Shown: positions 30,858-40,865 of the stretch, piece after piece | Numbering within the stretch: the first letter of the stretch is position 1 | How the letters are laid out: every line of letters starts with the position of its first letter | NCBI RefSeq assembly: GCF_033898505.1 | Contig: NZ_JAXAFK010000001.1 | Span: forward strand, 1,550,001 to 1,614,000 | DNA length: 64,000 nucleotides | Reading direction: 5' to 3' | Source: Pectobacterium carotovorum | GTDB lineage: Bacteria; Pseudomonadota; Gammaproteobacteria; Enterobacterales; Enterobacteriaceae | Translations under genes and position numbers: made by a program | The notes under the pieces: model-generated | Database searches by the model: none | Told to the model about the DNA's origin: nothing | Seen by the model: the letters and a program-made list of their open reading frames with translations, nothing else

Positions 30858-31073
30858 CTACAAGACGTGATGCCAGACGGATTTTGGCACGCAGCCGATA
30901 TCGAATAAGCGCCCGCCGGATGCCAGTTCAGCCCGCCGATGATCCGCAGCACGATACATGTTGATGATTTCCTGACTATCTGTCAGAGAATAATTGAGGT
31001 GATCAAAGAGTTTTTCCAGACTTTCTGTTGAGCTGACTTTCCTGAATTTGAGCAAATAGTCATGAACGGTCAT
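30858..31073 (-). CDS. cnu: Hha-family nucleoid modulator Cnu (YdgT)
   Basis: A 71-residue all-helical protein of the Hha/YmoA/Cnu family, which partners H-NS and StpA and modulates silencing; in E. coli Cnu also binds near oriC. The sequence [20 protein letters not shown] and [20 protein letters not shown] matches Cnu rather than Hha. The start at 31073 is the family start; an ORF extension of 35 codons is ignored. It precedes rsxA as in E. coli. Confidence 0.93.
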   Translation of the reverse strand: MTVHDYLLKFRKVSSTESLEKLFDHLNYSLTDSQEIINMYRAADHRRAELASGGRLFDIGCVPKSVWHHVL

Positions 31074-31282
31074 GGTGATTGGTCTAATAGTTATGTGGTT
31101 GAGATGACTAAGTATATGCAAGCGAGAAAGCCTGTCTAGAGGGCGATGTAATAAAGTACGCTTATTTTTCAACAACAAACAAATGAAAATGAAAAATAAC
31201 GAATTGACAGAAAATACCAGGGTGTTTCGGGCAACGACGGACGACAGAATGATGGCGAATCAGAGGGGGGGATGGCGGATGC

Positions 31283-31317
31283 CTATAAAGGGGCAGATTG
31301 TGCGGGAATCTGCCCCT
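31283..31317 (-). terminator. araA terminator
   Basis: An 11-bp perfect stem (31307-31317 with 31289-31299), followed on the minus strand by TTTATA, just past the araA stop. Confidence 0.85.
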
Positions 31318-31328
31318 GATATTTGCGT

Positions 31329-32834
31329 CTAGCGGCTACAAAGTTTGTAGTACACCTCGTTCCAGCGCAGGGCATCTTTGAATTCGTGGAGTCGGGTTTC
31401 GTTGTCGATCACCAGTAGTTCAATGTTCTGCATTTCGGCGTAGAGCCGCATGTGCTCGAGATCCAATGCCTGACTAAAGACGGTGTGGTGCGCACCGCCG
31501 GCCAGAATCCAGGCTTCAGCCGCGACTTCCAGCGATGGCTGCGCTTTCCAGATGGCGCGGGCAACCGGCAATTTCGGCAGCGGGCGCGGCTGTTCGATCG
31601 TATCGACCAGATTAACCAGCATTCTGAAACGGTCGCCCATGTCGATCACGCTGGCGTTGAGCGACGGCCCGGCTGGCGTGGAGAAAATCAGGCGGGCAGG
31701 GGCAGCTTTTCCGCCAATGCCAAGGTATTGCGCATCCAGAATCGGCTTCTGCTCTTTCGCAATGGTGGGGCAGACTTCCAGCATGTGGGAACCGACGACC
31801 AGATCGTTACCGTTCTGGAAGTTATAGGTGTAGTCCTCCATGAAGGACGTCCCGCCCGACAAACCACCGGCCATCACTTTCATGATGCGCAGCAGCGCGG
31901 CGGTTTTCCAGTCGCCTTCGCCACCGAACCCATAGCCCTGTTGCATCAGACGCTGTACTGCCAGCCCCGGTAGCTGTTTCAAACCGTACAGGTTTTCAAA
32001 ATCGGTAGTGAACGCATGATAGCCGCCTTGTTCCAGAAAGCGCTTCATCCCGAGTTCGATCTGTGCCGCATCCAGCAAATTCTGGCGGTTAGCGCCGTTG
32101 AGCTTCACCGCATCGGTCAACAGGTAGCTGGCTTCGTATTCGTCGACCAGCGCATTGATATCGCCTTTGGATACCGCATCAACCACGGCGGTTAAGTCAC
32201 CCAGTCCCCAGGCGCTGACGGAATAACCAAACTGGATCTGCGCACCGACTTTATCGCCTTCGGTAACGGCGACTTCACGCATGTTGTCGCCAAAACGCGC
32301 GACCTTCAGCTGTTTGCTTTCCTGAATGGCGGCAGCAACCCGCATCCATTTCCCGATACGGGTATGGGCATTTTTATCCTGCCAATGGCCGACGACCACC
32401 TGATGCGCCTGCCGCATCCGGGCGCCGATAAAGCCAAATTCACGTCCGCCGTGCGCGGTCTGGTTCAGGTTCATAAAATCCATGTCCATGGTGTCCCACG
32501 GCACTTCGGCATTGAACTGGGTGTGGAATTGCAGCAGCGGTTTACTGAGTACGCTCAGGCCGCCAATCCACATTTTGGCGGGAGAGAACGTATGCAGCCA
32601 GGTCAGCAGGCCGATACAGTTATCCTGATAGTTGGCATCGCGACACAGCGCCAGAATTTCATCCGGTGTTTTCACCAGCGGCTTCAGCACCAGCTTAACC
32701 GGCAGGTTGGCCTGTTGATTCAACCCGGCGACGACCTTTTCCGCGTTCTCTTTTACCTGACGTAATGTTTCCGGTCCGTAGAGGTGCTGGCTACCGATGA
32801 CAAACCAGACTTCAAGCTGCTTAAAATGATCCAT
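31329..32834 (-). CDS. araA: L-arabinose isomerase
   Basis: A 501-residue cytoplasmic enzyme converting L-arabinose to L-ribulose. [20 protein letters not shown] near the start, [16 protein letters not shown] with a metal-binding glutamate, and FMEDYTYNF, also with a catalytic glutamate, are family landmarks. Preceded by AGGAGTCATC. It lies 35 bp after araB, so they form an operon. The usual third gene, araD, does not follow; a terminator comes straight after. Confidence 0.97.
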   Translation of the reverse strand: MDHFKQLEVWFVIGSQHLYGPETLRQVKENAEKVVAGLNQQANLPVKLVLKPLVKTPDEILALCRDANYQDNCIGLLTWLHTFSPAKMWIGGLSVLSKPLLQFHTQFNAEVPWDTMDMDFMNLNQTAHGGREFGFIGARMRQAHQVVVGHWQDKNAHTRIGKWMRVAAAIQESKQLKVARFGDNMREVAVTEGDKVGAQIQFGYSVSAWGLGDLTAVVDAVSKGDINALVDEYEASYLLTDAVKLNGANRQNLLDAAQIELGMKRFLEQGGYHAFTTDFENLYGLKQLPGLAVQRLMQQGYGFGGEGDWKTAALLRIMKVMAGGLSGGTSFMEDYTYNFQNGNDLVVGSHMLEVCPTIAKEQKPILDAQYLGIGGKAAPARLIFSTPAGPSLNASVIDMGDRFRMLVNLVDTIEQPRPLPKLPVARAIWKAQPSLEVAAEAWILAGGAHHTVFSQALDLEHMRLYAEMQNIELLVIDNETRLHEFKDALRWNEVYYKLCSR

Positions 32835-32869
32835 GATGACTCCTGTAACGTGATCCCAGAGGGATAAAA

Positions 32870-34570
32870 TTAGTTTTTTGCCGTAGACGTTGGGCTATAG
32901 GCGGGTTCCGCGAGGCGGCACCACTGCTGATAGCGCGCATAAAGCTGCTGATAACGGGCAACGCGCTGGCTGTCTGGCATTAAGGTGCGTTCGATGCCGC
33001 TGGCCATATGCTGCTGTGCTGTTGGGATATCGCCGTGAACGCCGGCGGCGACGGCGGCAAAGATTGCCGCGCCGAGCGCGCAGCACTGATCGGAAGCGAC
33101 GATCTGCAAAGGACGATTCATCACATCGGTACAGACCTGCATGATGACGGGGGATTTCCGCGCGATGCCGCCCAGCGCCAGCACGTTCTCGACGGGAACG
33201 CCCTGATCTTCAAAGCATTCCATAATCGCGCGCGCGCCAAAGGCCGTCGCCGCAATAAAGCCGCCGAACAGCGTGGGGGCATCGGTACCCAGATTGAGAT
33301 CGGTAATCACGCCTTTTAGGCGCTGATTGGCGAACGGCGTTCGGCGGCCGTTAAACCAGTCCAGCACGACAGGCAGGTGATCCAGCGTGGGATTTTCCGC
33401 CCAACTGCGGGTAAGCCGTTCCAGCAGTGTGGCTTCCATCGCCTGTAATGACGTTTTGAGTTCAGGATGACCTTGTTCGGCATAGTCTTTCGCCGCTTCC
33501 TGTAACGACCAGCCCAACAGCCGCCCAAACCAGGCGTACATGTCTCCGAAGGCGGACTGCCCGGCTTCGAGGCCGATATAGCCGGGAACAACACTGCCGT
33601 CGACCTGCCCGCAAATACCGGCGATGGTGCGATCGGCAATGCGCGCGTCGTCGGCGATCAGAATGTCGCAGGTGGAGGTGCCAATCACTTTAACCAGCGT
33701 ATAAGGCTGTGCGCCTGCGCCGACGGTGCCGACATGGCAGTCAAACGCGCCGCCAGCCAGAATAACGGTCTCGGGAATACCGAGCCGCTGTGCCCACTCG
33801 GCGGTGATGGTGCCGACCGGCTGTTCGGCGGTCCAGGTATCGGTAAACAGCGGGTACTGTAATTTCTCTGTCAGGCAGGGATCGAGCGCGTGCAGGAAGT
33901 CTTTCGGCGGCAGTCCTCCCCAGCTTGGGTGCCAGAGTGATTTATGCCCGGCACTGCATCGACCACGGCGGATATCGGCAGGTGCCTGCGTGCCGGAAAG
34001 CAGGGCGGGCACCCAGTCGCACAGTTCTATCCAGGAGACGGCCGCCTGACGCACCGAGGCATCTTCACGCGAGACATGCAGGATTTTGGCCCAGAACCAT
34101 TCGGACGAGTAAACGCCGCCAATATAACGGGTGTAATCCGGAAATTGGCCGCTCCGGCACAGCGTATTGATGGCTTCGGCTTCCTCTATTGCCGTGTGGT
34201 CTTTCCACAGCACGAACATCGCATTGGGGTTGTCGGCAAATTCGGGGCGTAGCGCGAGGATCTGACCTTGTTCATCAATCGGTGCGGGAGTAGACCCGGT
34301 CGAATCCACGCCGATGCCGATGATGTGTTGCCGCTGTTCGTTCGTCAGGCGGGAAACCACCACCTTAATCGCCTGTTCCAGCGATTCGATGTAGTCCAGC
34401 GGATGGTGTCGGAACTGGTTGTTGGCAGGCTGACAATATTTACCCTCGCGCCAGCGGGGGTAGTAGACCACTTCTGTTTCCAACTCTTGCCCGCTTTGGC
34501 AGTCAACGGCTAAGGCGCGTACCGAATCACTGCCGAAGTCGAGGCCAATCGTAATAGCGCCCGCACTCAT
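32870..34570 (-). CDS. araB: Ribulokinase
   Basis: A 566-residue FGGY-family kinase that phosphorylates L-ribulose to L-ribulose 5-phosphate. The N-terminal phosphate loop ([16 protein letters not shown]) and the C-terminal [20 protein letters not shown] and [15 protein letters not shown] segments are conserved. It is the first gene of the arabinose catabolic operon and is preceded by GAGGAGCAAAGC. It is divergent from araFGH across a 372-bp regulatory region. Confidence 0.97.
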   Translation of the reverse strand: MSAGAITIGLDFGSDSVRALAVDCQSGQELETEVVYYPRWREGKYCQPANNQFRHHPLDYIESLEQAIKVVVSRLTNEQRQHIIGIGVDSTGSTPAPIDEQGQILALRPEFADNPNAMFVLWKDHTAIEEAEAINTLCRSGQFPDYTRYIGGVYSSEWFWAKILHVSREDASVRQAAVSWIELCDWVPALLSGTQAPADIRRGRCSAGHKSLWHPSWGGLPPKDFLHALDPCLTEKLQYPLFTDTWTAEQPVGTITAEWAQRLGIPETVILAGGAFDCHVGTVGAGAQPYTLVKVIGTSTCDILIADDARIADRTIAGICGQVDGSVVPGYIGLEAGQSAFGDMYAWFGRLLGWSLQEAAKDYAEQGHPELKTSLQAMEATLLERLTRSWAENPTLDHLPVVLDWFNGRRTPFANQRLKGVITDLNLGTDAPTLFGGFIAATAFGARAIMECFEDQGVPVENVLALGGIARKSPVIMQVCTDVMNRPLQIVASDQCCALGAAIFAAVAAGVHGDIPTAQQHMASGIERTLMPDSQRVARYQQLYARYQQWCRLAEPAYSPTSTAKN

Positions 34571-34682
34571 GCTTTGCTCCTCATTAATCCCAGATCGTTG
34601 GTGTTTACGATAGGCAGGGACAGGAAGAGGCGGTTAGGAGCGGTTAGCTGGAAGTATGTATTTTTCTGTCGCCAGCAGCCAT

Positions 34683-34702
34683 TTTGTGAAGCTCGTCAAA
34701 GG
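34683..34702. promoter_or_regulatory. Candidate CRP site between araB and araF
   Basis: TGTGA-AGCTCG-TCAAA (34685-34700) matches the CRP consensus TGTGA-N6-TCACA in nine of ten arm positions. It lies about 115 bp upstream of araB. Arabinose promoters in E. coli need CRP, so this is a reasonable assignment made by eye. Confidence 0.55.
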
Positions 34703-34778
34703 TTAATGATTGGTTAAAATTGCTAAATGTATGCACAAACCTGTCATTGTTCCGGGATGTGATAAAGCTCTATATTCG

Positions 34779-34873
34779 GACCGGAAATAACGACTAAAAC
34801 ATAAAGCGTCTGAATGCTACTGAGTAAAGGATTGCGCTAAGTCTGTGTTTTTCCTTTATCCAGACCGGAAATA
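34779..34873. promoter_or_regulatory. Candidate AraC sites in the araB-araF divergent region
   Basis: The 11-mer GACCGGAAATA occurs twice, at 34779-34789 and 34863-34873, exactly 84 bp apart, about eight helical turns. Read on the minus strand the first copy is part of TAGTCGTTATTTCCGG (34796-34781), which fits the AraC half-site TAGC-N7-TCC with one change; the second fits less well. This is suggestive of an AraC loop but unproven. Confidence 0.45.
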
Positions 34874-34942
34874 CCTTACCCACAACGTGAACGCGTTTCG
34901 GCGTTGCTGGCGAATGAAAAGATAATTACACCGGAGAACATC

Positions 34943-35926
34943 ATGCATAAATTCACTAAGGCGCTGGCAGCAATCGGGTTGGCTGCGGTTATGTCACAAT
35001 CAGCTATGGCGGAGAACTTAAAGCTGGGATTTCTGGTTAAACAGCCGGAAGAGCCCTGGTTCCAGACCGAATGGAAGTTCGCTGATAAAGCAGGAAAAGA
35101 TCTCGGTTTTGATGTGATAAAAATTGCGGTTCCCGATGGGGAAAAGACCCTGAACGCGATTGACAGCCTGGCGGCCAGTGGAGCAAAAGGTTTCGTTATC
35201 TGTACGCCCGATCCGAAGTTGGGGCCTGCCATTATGGCAAAAGCGCGCAGCTACGATCTGAAAGTGATCGCGGTTGACGATCAGTTCGTGAACGCCAAAG
35301 GCCAGCCGATGGATACGGTGCCGCTGGTGATGATGGCGGCCACCAAGATTGGTGAGCGTCAGGGGCAGGAACTGTATAAAGAAATGAACAAACGCGGCTG
35401 GAAAGTGGATGAAACGGCCGTGATGGCGATTACCGCGAACGAACTGGACACCGCGCGTCGCCGTACCTCTGGTTCTATGGATGCGCTGAAGGCGGCGGGT
35501 TTCCCAGAAAAACAGATCTATCAGGTGCCGACCAAATCTAACGATATCCCCGGTGCGTTTGATGCCGCTAACTCCATGCTGGTTCAGCACCCCGGTGTGA
35601 AAAACTGGCTGATTATCGGCATGAACGACAATACCGTACTGGGTGGCGTGCGTGCGACGGAAGGTCAGGGCTTTAAAGCCGAAAACGTGATTGGTATCGG
35701 TATCAACGGCGTGGATGCGGTCAGCGAGCTGTCCAAAGGTCAGGCGACTGGCTTCTTTGGTTCACTGCTGCCGAGCCCGGATATTCACGGTTACAAGAGT
35801 ATCCAGATGCTGAACGACTGGGTCACCAAAGGTGTAGAGCCGGAGAAATTCACCGAAGTGACCGACGTGGTGCTGATCACTCGTGACAACTTTAAGGTCG
35901 AACTGGAGAAAAAAGGCCTGATGTAA
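34943..35926 (+). CDS. araF: L-arabinose-binding periplasmic protein
   Basis: A 327-residue periplasmic sugar-binding protein of the ABC importer. A signal peptide (MHKFTKALAAIGLAAVMSQSAMA) is followed by ENLKLGFLVKQPEEPWFQ, the AraF mature start. The hinge and sugar contacts such as TANELDTARRRTSGSMDAL are intact. The ATG at 34943 follows CGGAGAACATC; the ORF extends 13 codons earlier without support. A hairpin follows before araG, as expected for a gene needing more product than its ABC partners. Confidence 0.96.
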   Translation: MHKFTKALAAIGLAAVMSQSAMAENLKLGFLVKQPEEPWFQTEWKFADKAGKDLGFDVIKIAVPDGEKTLNAIDSLAASGAKGFVICTPDPKLGPAIMAKARSYDLKVIAVDDQFVNAKGQPMDTVPLVMMAATKIGERQGQELYKEMNKRGWKVDETAVMAITANELDTARRRTSGSMDALKAAGFPEKQIYQVPTKSNDIPGAFDAANSMLVQHPGVKNWLIIGMNDNTVLGGVRATEGQGFKAENVIGIGINGVDAVSELSKGQATGFFGSLLPSPDIHGYKSIQMLNDWVTKGVEPEKFTEVTDVVLITRDNFKVELEKKGLM

Positions 35927-35948
35927 TCACGCCTGATTTCGTCAAGAC

Positions 35949-36006
35949 GCGGATAACGCCGATCGGCATGACGCTGGTCGACGTTATCCTGATCGAAGTT
36001 ATCCGC
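35949..36006 (+). other. Stem-loop in the araF-araG intergenic region
   Basis: GCGGATAAC (35949-35957) pairs with GTTATCCGC (35998-36006) around a loop that can fold further and includes another GTTATCC copy at 35983-35989. No T-run follows. It probably protects the araF message from 3' decay and lowers araGH expression, an arrangement common in binding-protein operons. Confidence 0.6.
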
Positions 36007-36037
36007 GCTCTACCTGCATCGTTATGAGGAAACAGAC

Positions 36038-37561
36038 ATGACAGCACAGTCACCCTATTTGTCGTTTCATGGGATTGGTAAAGAATTTCCCGGTGTTAAG
36101 GCGCTTTCGGATATCAGTTTTTCCTGCCATGCCGGCCAGATCCATGCATTGATGGGGGAAAACGGGGCGGGCAAATCAACGCTGTTAAAGATCCTGAGCG
36201 GCAACTATTCACCGTCAGCGGGTGAAATCCATATTCAGGGCAAACCTGTGCAGTTTGCTAACACGATGGACGCCCTGAATGCGGGTGTTGCCATCATTTA
36301 TCAGGAACTGCACCTGGTGCCGGAAATGACGGTCGCCGAGAACATCTATCTGGGGCAACTGCCGCATAAATACGGCATGGTGAACTATTCGATACTGCGC
36401 TATGAAGCCAAGCTCCAGCTACAGCATCTGGGACTGGATATCGATCCTGATACCCCGCTGAAATACCTGTCTATCGGGCAATGGCAGATGGTGGAAATCG
36501 CCAAGGCGTTGGCCCGCAACGCCAAAATTATTGCTTTTGATGAACCGACCAGTTCGCTGTCTGCCCGTGAGATCGAGCAGCTTTTTCGCGTGATTACGGA
36601 ATTGCGCAGCGAAGGCCGGGTCATTTTGTACGTTTCGCACCGAATGGAAGAAATTTTTGCGCTGAGCGATGCCATTACCGTATTTAAAGATGGTCGCTAT
36701 GTGCGCACGTTTGACGATATGCAGCAGGTGAACCATGAGTCGCTGGTACAGGCGATGGTAGGGCGTAACCTGGGGGATATCTATGGCTATGCGCCGCGTC
36801 CGCACGGCGAAGCGCGTTTGACGCTGAAAGACGTGAAAGCGCCGGGCGTGAAATCCACCGTGTCCCTGAACGTGAAGCAGGGGGAAATTGTCGGGCTATT
36901 TGGTCTGGTAGGCGCTGGCCGCAGCGAACTGATGAAAGGGCTGTTTGGCGCGACCAAAATCACTGGCGGTCAGGTGCTGCTGGATGGCAAGCCGCTGGTG
37001 GTGAATTCCCCCATCGACGCGATTCGCCAGGGCGTGATGCTCTGCCCAGAAGATCGTAAAGCGGACGGTATCATTCCTGTCCACTCGGTGCGTGACAACA
37101 TCAATATCAGCGCAAGACGTAAGAGCCTGAAAGCCGGTTTTATTATTAATAATCAGTGGGAGGCGGATAACGCCTCGGAACGGATTGCGGCGCTGAATAT
37201 CAAAACGCCGTCCGATGAACAGCTGATTATGAATCTTTCCGGCGGAAACCAGCAGAAAGCCATTCTTGGCCGCTGGCTGTCCGAAGAGATGAAGGTCATT
37301 TTGCTCGATGAACCCACGCGCGGCATTGACGTTGGCGCGAAGCACGAAATTTATCATGTCATCTATGAACTGGCGAATCAGGGGATCGCGGTGCTGTTTG
37401 CCTCCAGCGATTTACCAGAAGTGCTTGGGCTAGCCGACCGGATTATCGTCATGCGCGAAGGGGCGATTTCCGGCGAACTGCTGCATGCCGATGCCACGGA
37501 GCAGAAGGTGCTCAGTCTGGCTATGTTACGAACCCCCGATATCGAATCTGCGGTTGCCTGA
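36038..37561 (+). CDS. araG: L-arabinose ABC transporter ATP-binding protein
   Basis: A 507-residue double ATPase of the sugar ABC type. The first half has Walker [12 protein letters not shown], signature region [15 protein letters not shown] and Walker [12 protein letters not shown]. The second has the degenerate [16 protein letters not shown], signature [15 protein letters not shown] and [13 protein letters not shown]. It energises arabinose import by AraFH. It is preceded by GAGGAAACAGAC and followed by araH after 18 bp. Confidence 0.97.
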   Translation: MTAQSPYLSFHGIGKEFPGVKALSDISFSCHAGQIHALMGENGAGKSTLLKILSGNYSPSAGEIHIQGKPVQFANTMDALNAGVAIIYQELHLVPEMTVAENIYLGQLPHKYGMVNYSILRYEAKLQLQHLGLDIDPDTPLKYLSIGQWQMVEIAKALARNAKIIAFDEPTSSLSAREIEQLFRVITELRSEGRVILYVSHRMEEIFALSDAITVFKDGRYVRTFDDMQQVNHESLVQAMVGRNLGDIYGYAPRPHGEARLTLKDVKAPGVKSTVSLNVKQGEIVGLFGLVGAGRSELMKGLFGATKITGGQVLLDGKPLVVNSPIDAIRQGVMLCPEDRKADGIIPVHSVRDNINISARRKSLKAGFIINNQWEADNASERIAALNIKTPSDEQLIMNLSGGNQQKAILGRWLSEEMKVILLDEPTRGIDVGAKHEIYHVIYELANQGIAVLFASSDLPEVLGLADRIIVMREGAISGELLHADATEQKVLSLAMLRTPDIESAVA

Positions 37562-37579
37562 CCGCGAAGGAGCAAAATA

Positions 37580-38566
37580 ATGTCAACGGTTACGTCTGCA
37601 ACCTCAGAGAAGAAGAACGGCAGTTCGGGGTTATCCCGCATTTGGGATAACTACGGCATGCTGGTGGTTTTTGCCGTGCTGTTTCTTGGCTGTGCGATAT
37701 TTGTCCCGAATTTCGCGACGTTTATCAATATGAAAGGGCTGGGGCTGGCGATCTCCATGTCCGGCATGGTGGCCTGCGGGATGCTGTTCTGTCTGGCTTC
37801 TGGCGATTTCGACCTGTCGGTGGCCTCCATTATTGCCTGCGCCGGGGTGGCCACGGCAGTGGTGATCAATATCAGCGAGAGCCTGTGGATCGGGGTGAGT
37901 GCCGGGCTGCTGCTGGGCGTGGTGTTCGGTTTGCTCAACGGGTTTGTGATTGCCCGTTTGAAGATCAACGCGCTGATCACCACGCTGGCGACGATGCAGA
38001 TTGCACGTGGTCTGGCGTACATCATTTCCGATGGTAAAGCGGTAGGGATTGAAGATGAGCGTTTCTTCGCGCTGGGCTATGCCAACTGGCTGGGCTTACC
38101 TGCGCCAATCTGGATCACTATCGGCTGCATGATTCTGTTTGGGCTGCTGCTGAACAAAACCACGTTTGGCCGCAATACGCTGGCGATTGGGGGCAATGAA
38201 GAAGCGGCGCGTCTAGCCGGGGTACCGGTGGTGCGTACCAAGATCATCATTTTCGCTTTGTCCGGCCTGGTGTCAGCCGCTGCGGGGATCATTTTGGCCT
38301 CGCGCATGACCAGCGGCCAGCCGATGACCTCCATCGGATATGAGCTGATCGTGATTTCTGCCTGTGTGCTGGGGGGGGTGTCGCTGAAGGGCGGGATCGG
38401 TAAAATTTCTTACGTGGTGGCCGGCGTACTGATTTTGGGTACGGTGGAGAACGCGATGAACCTGCTGAATATCTCGCCGTTTGCCCAGTATGTGGTGCGC
38501 GGTCTGATTCTGCTGGCGGCGGTTATCTTCGACCGCTACAAACAGCTGGCGAAGAAAACGGTATAA
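37580..38566 (+). CDS. araH: L-arabinose ABC transporter permease
   Basis: A 328-residue inner-membrane permease of the BPD/ribose type with about nine or ten hydrophobic segments. LASGDFDLSVASIIACAGV and TLATMQIARGLAYIISDG mark the substrate path, and GGNEEAARLAGVPVVRTK is the cytoplasmic EAA-like loop contacting AraG. It has a strong AAGGAG start signal and overlaps no gene. A terminator follows. Confidence 0.96.
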   Translation: MSTVTSATSEKKNGSSGLSRIWDNYGMLVVFAVLFLGCAIFVPNFATFINMKGLGLAISMSGMVACGMLFCLASGDFDLSVASIIACAGVATAVVINISESLWIGVSAGLLLGVVFGLLNGFVIARLKINALITTLATMQIARGLAYIISDGKAVGIEDERFFALGYANWLGLPAPIWITIGCMILFGLLLNKTTFGRNTLAIGGNEEAARLAGVPVVRTKIIIFALSGLVSAAAGIILASRMTSGQPMTSIGYELIVISACVLGGVSLKGGIGKISYVVAGVLILGTVENAMNLLNISPFAQYVVRGLILLAAVIFDRYKQLAKKTV

Positions 38567-38574
38567 ATGCCTGT

Positions 38575-38602
38575 GCGGCAGGTCAGAGCCTGCCGCTTTC
38601 TC
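38575..38602 (+). terminator. araFGH terminator
   Basis: An 8-bp GC-rich stem (38575-38582 with 38589-38596) followed by TTTCTCT. It separates araH from araC; some readthrough into araC is possible because the T-run is broken. Confidence 0.7.
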
Positions 38603-38629
38603 TCATAACTAGCGTGTACCGGAGGCTCG

Positions 38630-39562
38630 ATGTATCACCGTATGGCGCATGAATCTCAGCCTAATCCGCTGCTGCCGGGATATTCGTTCAACGCTTACCT
38701 CGTGGCAGGTCTGACGCCGATTTTGGCAGAAGGACCGCTCGACTTCTTTATCGATCGCCCCGATGGTATGAAAGGCTACATCATTAATCTCACCATGAAA
38801 GGACAGGGCCAGGTCTTTGATGGCGATGAGACCTTTTTCTGCAATCCTGGCGATCTGCTGCTGTTCCCGCCGAAATCGAAGCATTTCTATGGTCGTTCAC
38901 CGAGCAGTGACTGCTGGTATCACCGCTGGGTCTATTTTCGCCCGCGTGCCTACTGGGCCGACTGGCTGGAATGGCATACCAAAAGCAGCGGCATTGGCCG
39001 CATGAGCCTGCCGAATAACCAGTTACTACTGGAGTTCGACAGGCTGTTTGCCAATATAGAGCAGACGCAGCGTTCCGGGCGTCGTTTTTCAGAAGAGTTG
39101 GGCATGAATCTGCTGGAACGCCTGTTGCTCCGCGCGATGGAAGAAGATCCGCAGAGCCCGCAGAAGATCATGGATCCGCGCGTGATAGAAGCCTGCCAGT
39201 TTATTACCAGCAATCTGGCCGGAGAGCTGCGTATTGACGAAGTCGCACGGCACGTTTGTCTGTCGCCGTCGCGGCTGGCGCATCTGTTCCGTGAACAGGT
39301 GGGCATTAATATTTTGCGCTGGCGTGAAGATCAGCGTGTCATCCGCGCCAAGCTGTTATTGCAGACAACGCAGGAATCTATCGCCAACATTGGCCGCGTG
39401 GTGGGGTATGACGACCAGCTTTATTTCTCACGCGTGTTCCGTAAGCGAGTCGGCGTCAGCCCCAGTGATTTCCGCCGTCGCAGCAGTGAAATCAACTATC
39501 CGGCAGCCAAAACGTTGCCTGTAGCGTGGGGAGAGCGGATGCCCAATGCCGTAGGCGGCTAA
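38630..39562 (+). CDS. araC: Arabinose operon regulator AraC
   Basis: A 310-residue regulator with an N-terminal arabinose-binding, dimerising cupin ([45 protein letters not shown]) and two helix-turn-helix motifs at the C-terminus ([20 protein letters not shown] and [20 protein letters not shown]). It matches AraC itself in both parts. In E. coli araC is divergent from araBAD; here it is the last plus-strand gene of the cluster, 63 bp after araH, with GGAGG before the start. Confidence 0.95.
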   Translation: MYHRMAHESQPNPLLPGYSFNAYLVAGLTPILAEGPLDFFIDRPDGMKGYIINLTMKGQGQVFDGDETFFCNPGDLLLFPPKSKHFYGRSPSSDCWYHRWVYFRPRAYWADWLEWHTKSSGIGRMSLPNNQLLLEFDRLFANIEQTQRSGRRFSEELGMNLLERLLLRAMEEDPQSPQKIMDPRVIEACQFITSNLAGELRIDEVARHVCLSPSRLAHLFREQVGINILRWREDQRVIRAKLLLQTTQESIANIGRVVGYDDQLYFSRVFRKRVGVSPSDFRRRSSEINYPAAKTLPVAWGERMPNAVGG

Positions 39563-39666
39563 CGAATCAGATTCCCCTGACTATTATCCCTCTCTGCAAT
39601 CTGGCGGATGACGGGTATATACTGAGTGAGAAATCACAAAGTCAAAATAAGTTAAGGGGAATCGTC

Positions 39667-40713
39667 ATGAGTGAGACCGTTCGTGTTGGACTGCTGGGCT
39701 ACGGCTATGCCAGTAAGACATTCCACGCGCCGTTGATTGCAGGTACGGCAGGTATGGAGCTGGTGGCTGTGTCCAGCAGCAGTGCTGAAAAAGTGCATGC
39801 GGATTGGGCAAATCTGCGAGTAGAGAAAGACCCTCAGGCGTTATTTAACGATCCCGATATTGACCTCATTGTTATTCCTACCCCCAATGACACGCACTTC
39901 CCGCTAGCGAAACAGGCTCTGGAAGCGGGCAAACATGTCGTCGTCGATAAGCCTTTTACGGTGACGTTGTCACAAGCATACGACTTGGGTGCCATCGCCG
40001 ACCGTGTCGGAAAAATGCTTTCTGTTTTCCATAACCGCCGTTGGGACAGCGATTTTCTGACGCTGAAACAGCTGCTGTCAGCGGGAACGTTAGGGAATGT
40101 GGTGTACATGGAATCACATTTCGATCGCTTCCGCCCTGAAGTTCGCCAGCGCTGGCGTGAAGACGGCAGCGAAGGCAGCGGGATCTGGTACGATCTGGGG
40201 CCGCACTTGCTTGATCAGGCATTAGAGCTGTTTGGTTTGCCGGTGGCGATTCAGGTGGACATGGCGCAACTGAGACCGGGGAGTAAGGCAACGGATTATT
40301 TCCATGCGACGCTGATTTACCCACAGCGCCGGGTGGTTCTGCACGCCAGCATGCTGGCGGCGGCGGCTTCTGCACGTTATACCGTGCACGGCACGCGCGG
40401 CAGCTTTGTAAAATACGGGCTCGACCCGCAGGAAGATCGTCTGAAAGCGGGTGAACGTCCACCGCTGGCCGATTGGGGACAGGATAAGCGTGATGGCGTG
40501 CTGACGCTGTCTCGTGATGGCATCACGGCGGAGCAAACGGTCGCCACGATTCCGGGCAACTATCCGGCTTACTATGCCGCCGTACGCGATGCGCTGCTCG
40601 GTAAAGGAGAAAACCCCGTTAGCGTGCATCAGGCCATTCAGGTGATGGAACTGATCGAACTGGGGCTGCTTTCTCATGAGCAGAAAAAAGCCGTCACGCT
40701 GAAAAATAGCTAG
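39667..40713 (+). CDS. ydgJ: Gfo/Idh/MocA-family oxidoreductase YdgJ
   Basis: A 348-residue NAD(P)-dependent oxidoreductase. The Rossmann loop LLGYGYASKTFHAPLIAG and the EKP-like catalytic segment HVVVDKPFTVT are visible, followed by the long RRWDSDFLTLKQLL and YDLGPHLLDQALELFGLP segments typical of YdgJ. The natural substrate is unknown. The start at 39667 follows AAGGGGAATCGTC; the ORF can be extended 47 codons upstream but without homology. In E. coli ydgJ lies between add and cnu, which here are separated by the ara cluster. Confidence 0.92.
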   Translation: MSETVRVGLLGYGYASKTFHAPLIAGTAGMELVAVSSSSAEKVHADWANLRVEKDPQALFNDPDIDLIVIPTPNDTHFPLAKQALEAGKHVVVDKPFTVTLSQAYDLGAIADRVGKMLSVFHNRRWDSDFLTLKQLLSAGTLGNVVYMESHFDRFRPEVRQRWREDGSEGSGIWYDLGPHLLDQALELFGLPVAIQVDMAQLRPGSKATDYFHATLIYPQRRVVLHASMLAAAASARYTVHGTRGSFVKYGLDPQEDRLKAGERPPLADWGQDKRDGVLTLSRDGITAEQTVATIPGNYPAYYAAVRDALLGKGENPVSVHQAIQVMELIELGLLSHEQKKAVTLKNS

Positions 40714-40756
40714 ATTTACCGCGTTTTATTCCAGATAGTTAACGGTTTGTTTAAAC

Positions 40757-40813
40757 AGGCGATCTTAGGATCGCCGTAGACTGCTGTTTTTGGGCGATCT
40801 TCGGGTCGCCCGT
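40757..40813. other. Two similar hairpins downstream of ydgJ
   Basis: GGCGATC-TTAG-GATCGCC at 40758-40775 and GGGCGA-TCTTCGGG-TCGCCC near 40796-40815, separated by a T-rich TTTTTG stretch. The first can act as a terminator for ydgJ with a delayed T-run. The two share the GGCGATCTT core in direct orientation, as if duplicated. Confidence 0.5.
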
Positions 40814-40865
40814 CTTGTTAGGGTATGAATTAGATCGATAACAGGCTAGGGGAAAGGTGTCAGGC

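Noticed and set aside
34764..34780. Second CRP site (TGTGATAAAGCTCTAT) in the ara region
   Set aside because: Only one arm matches the consensus; the 34683-34702 site is better.
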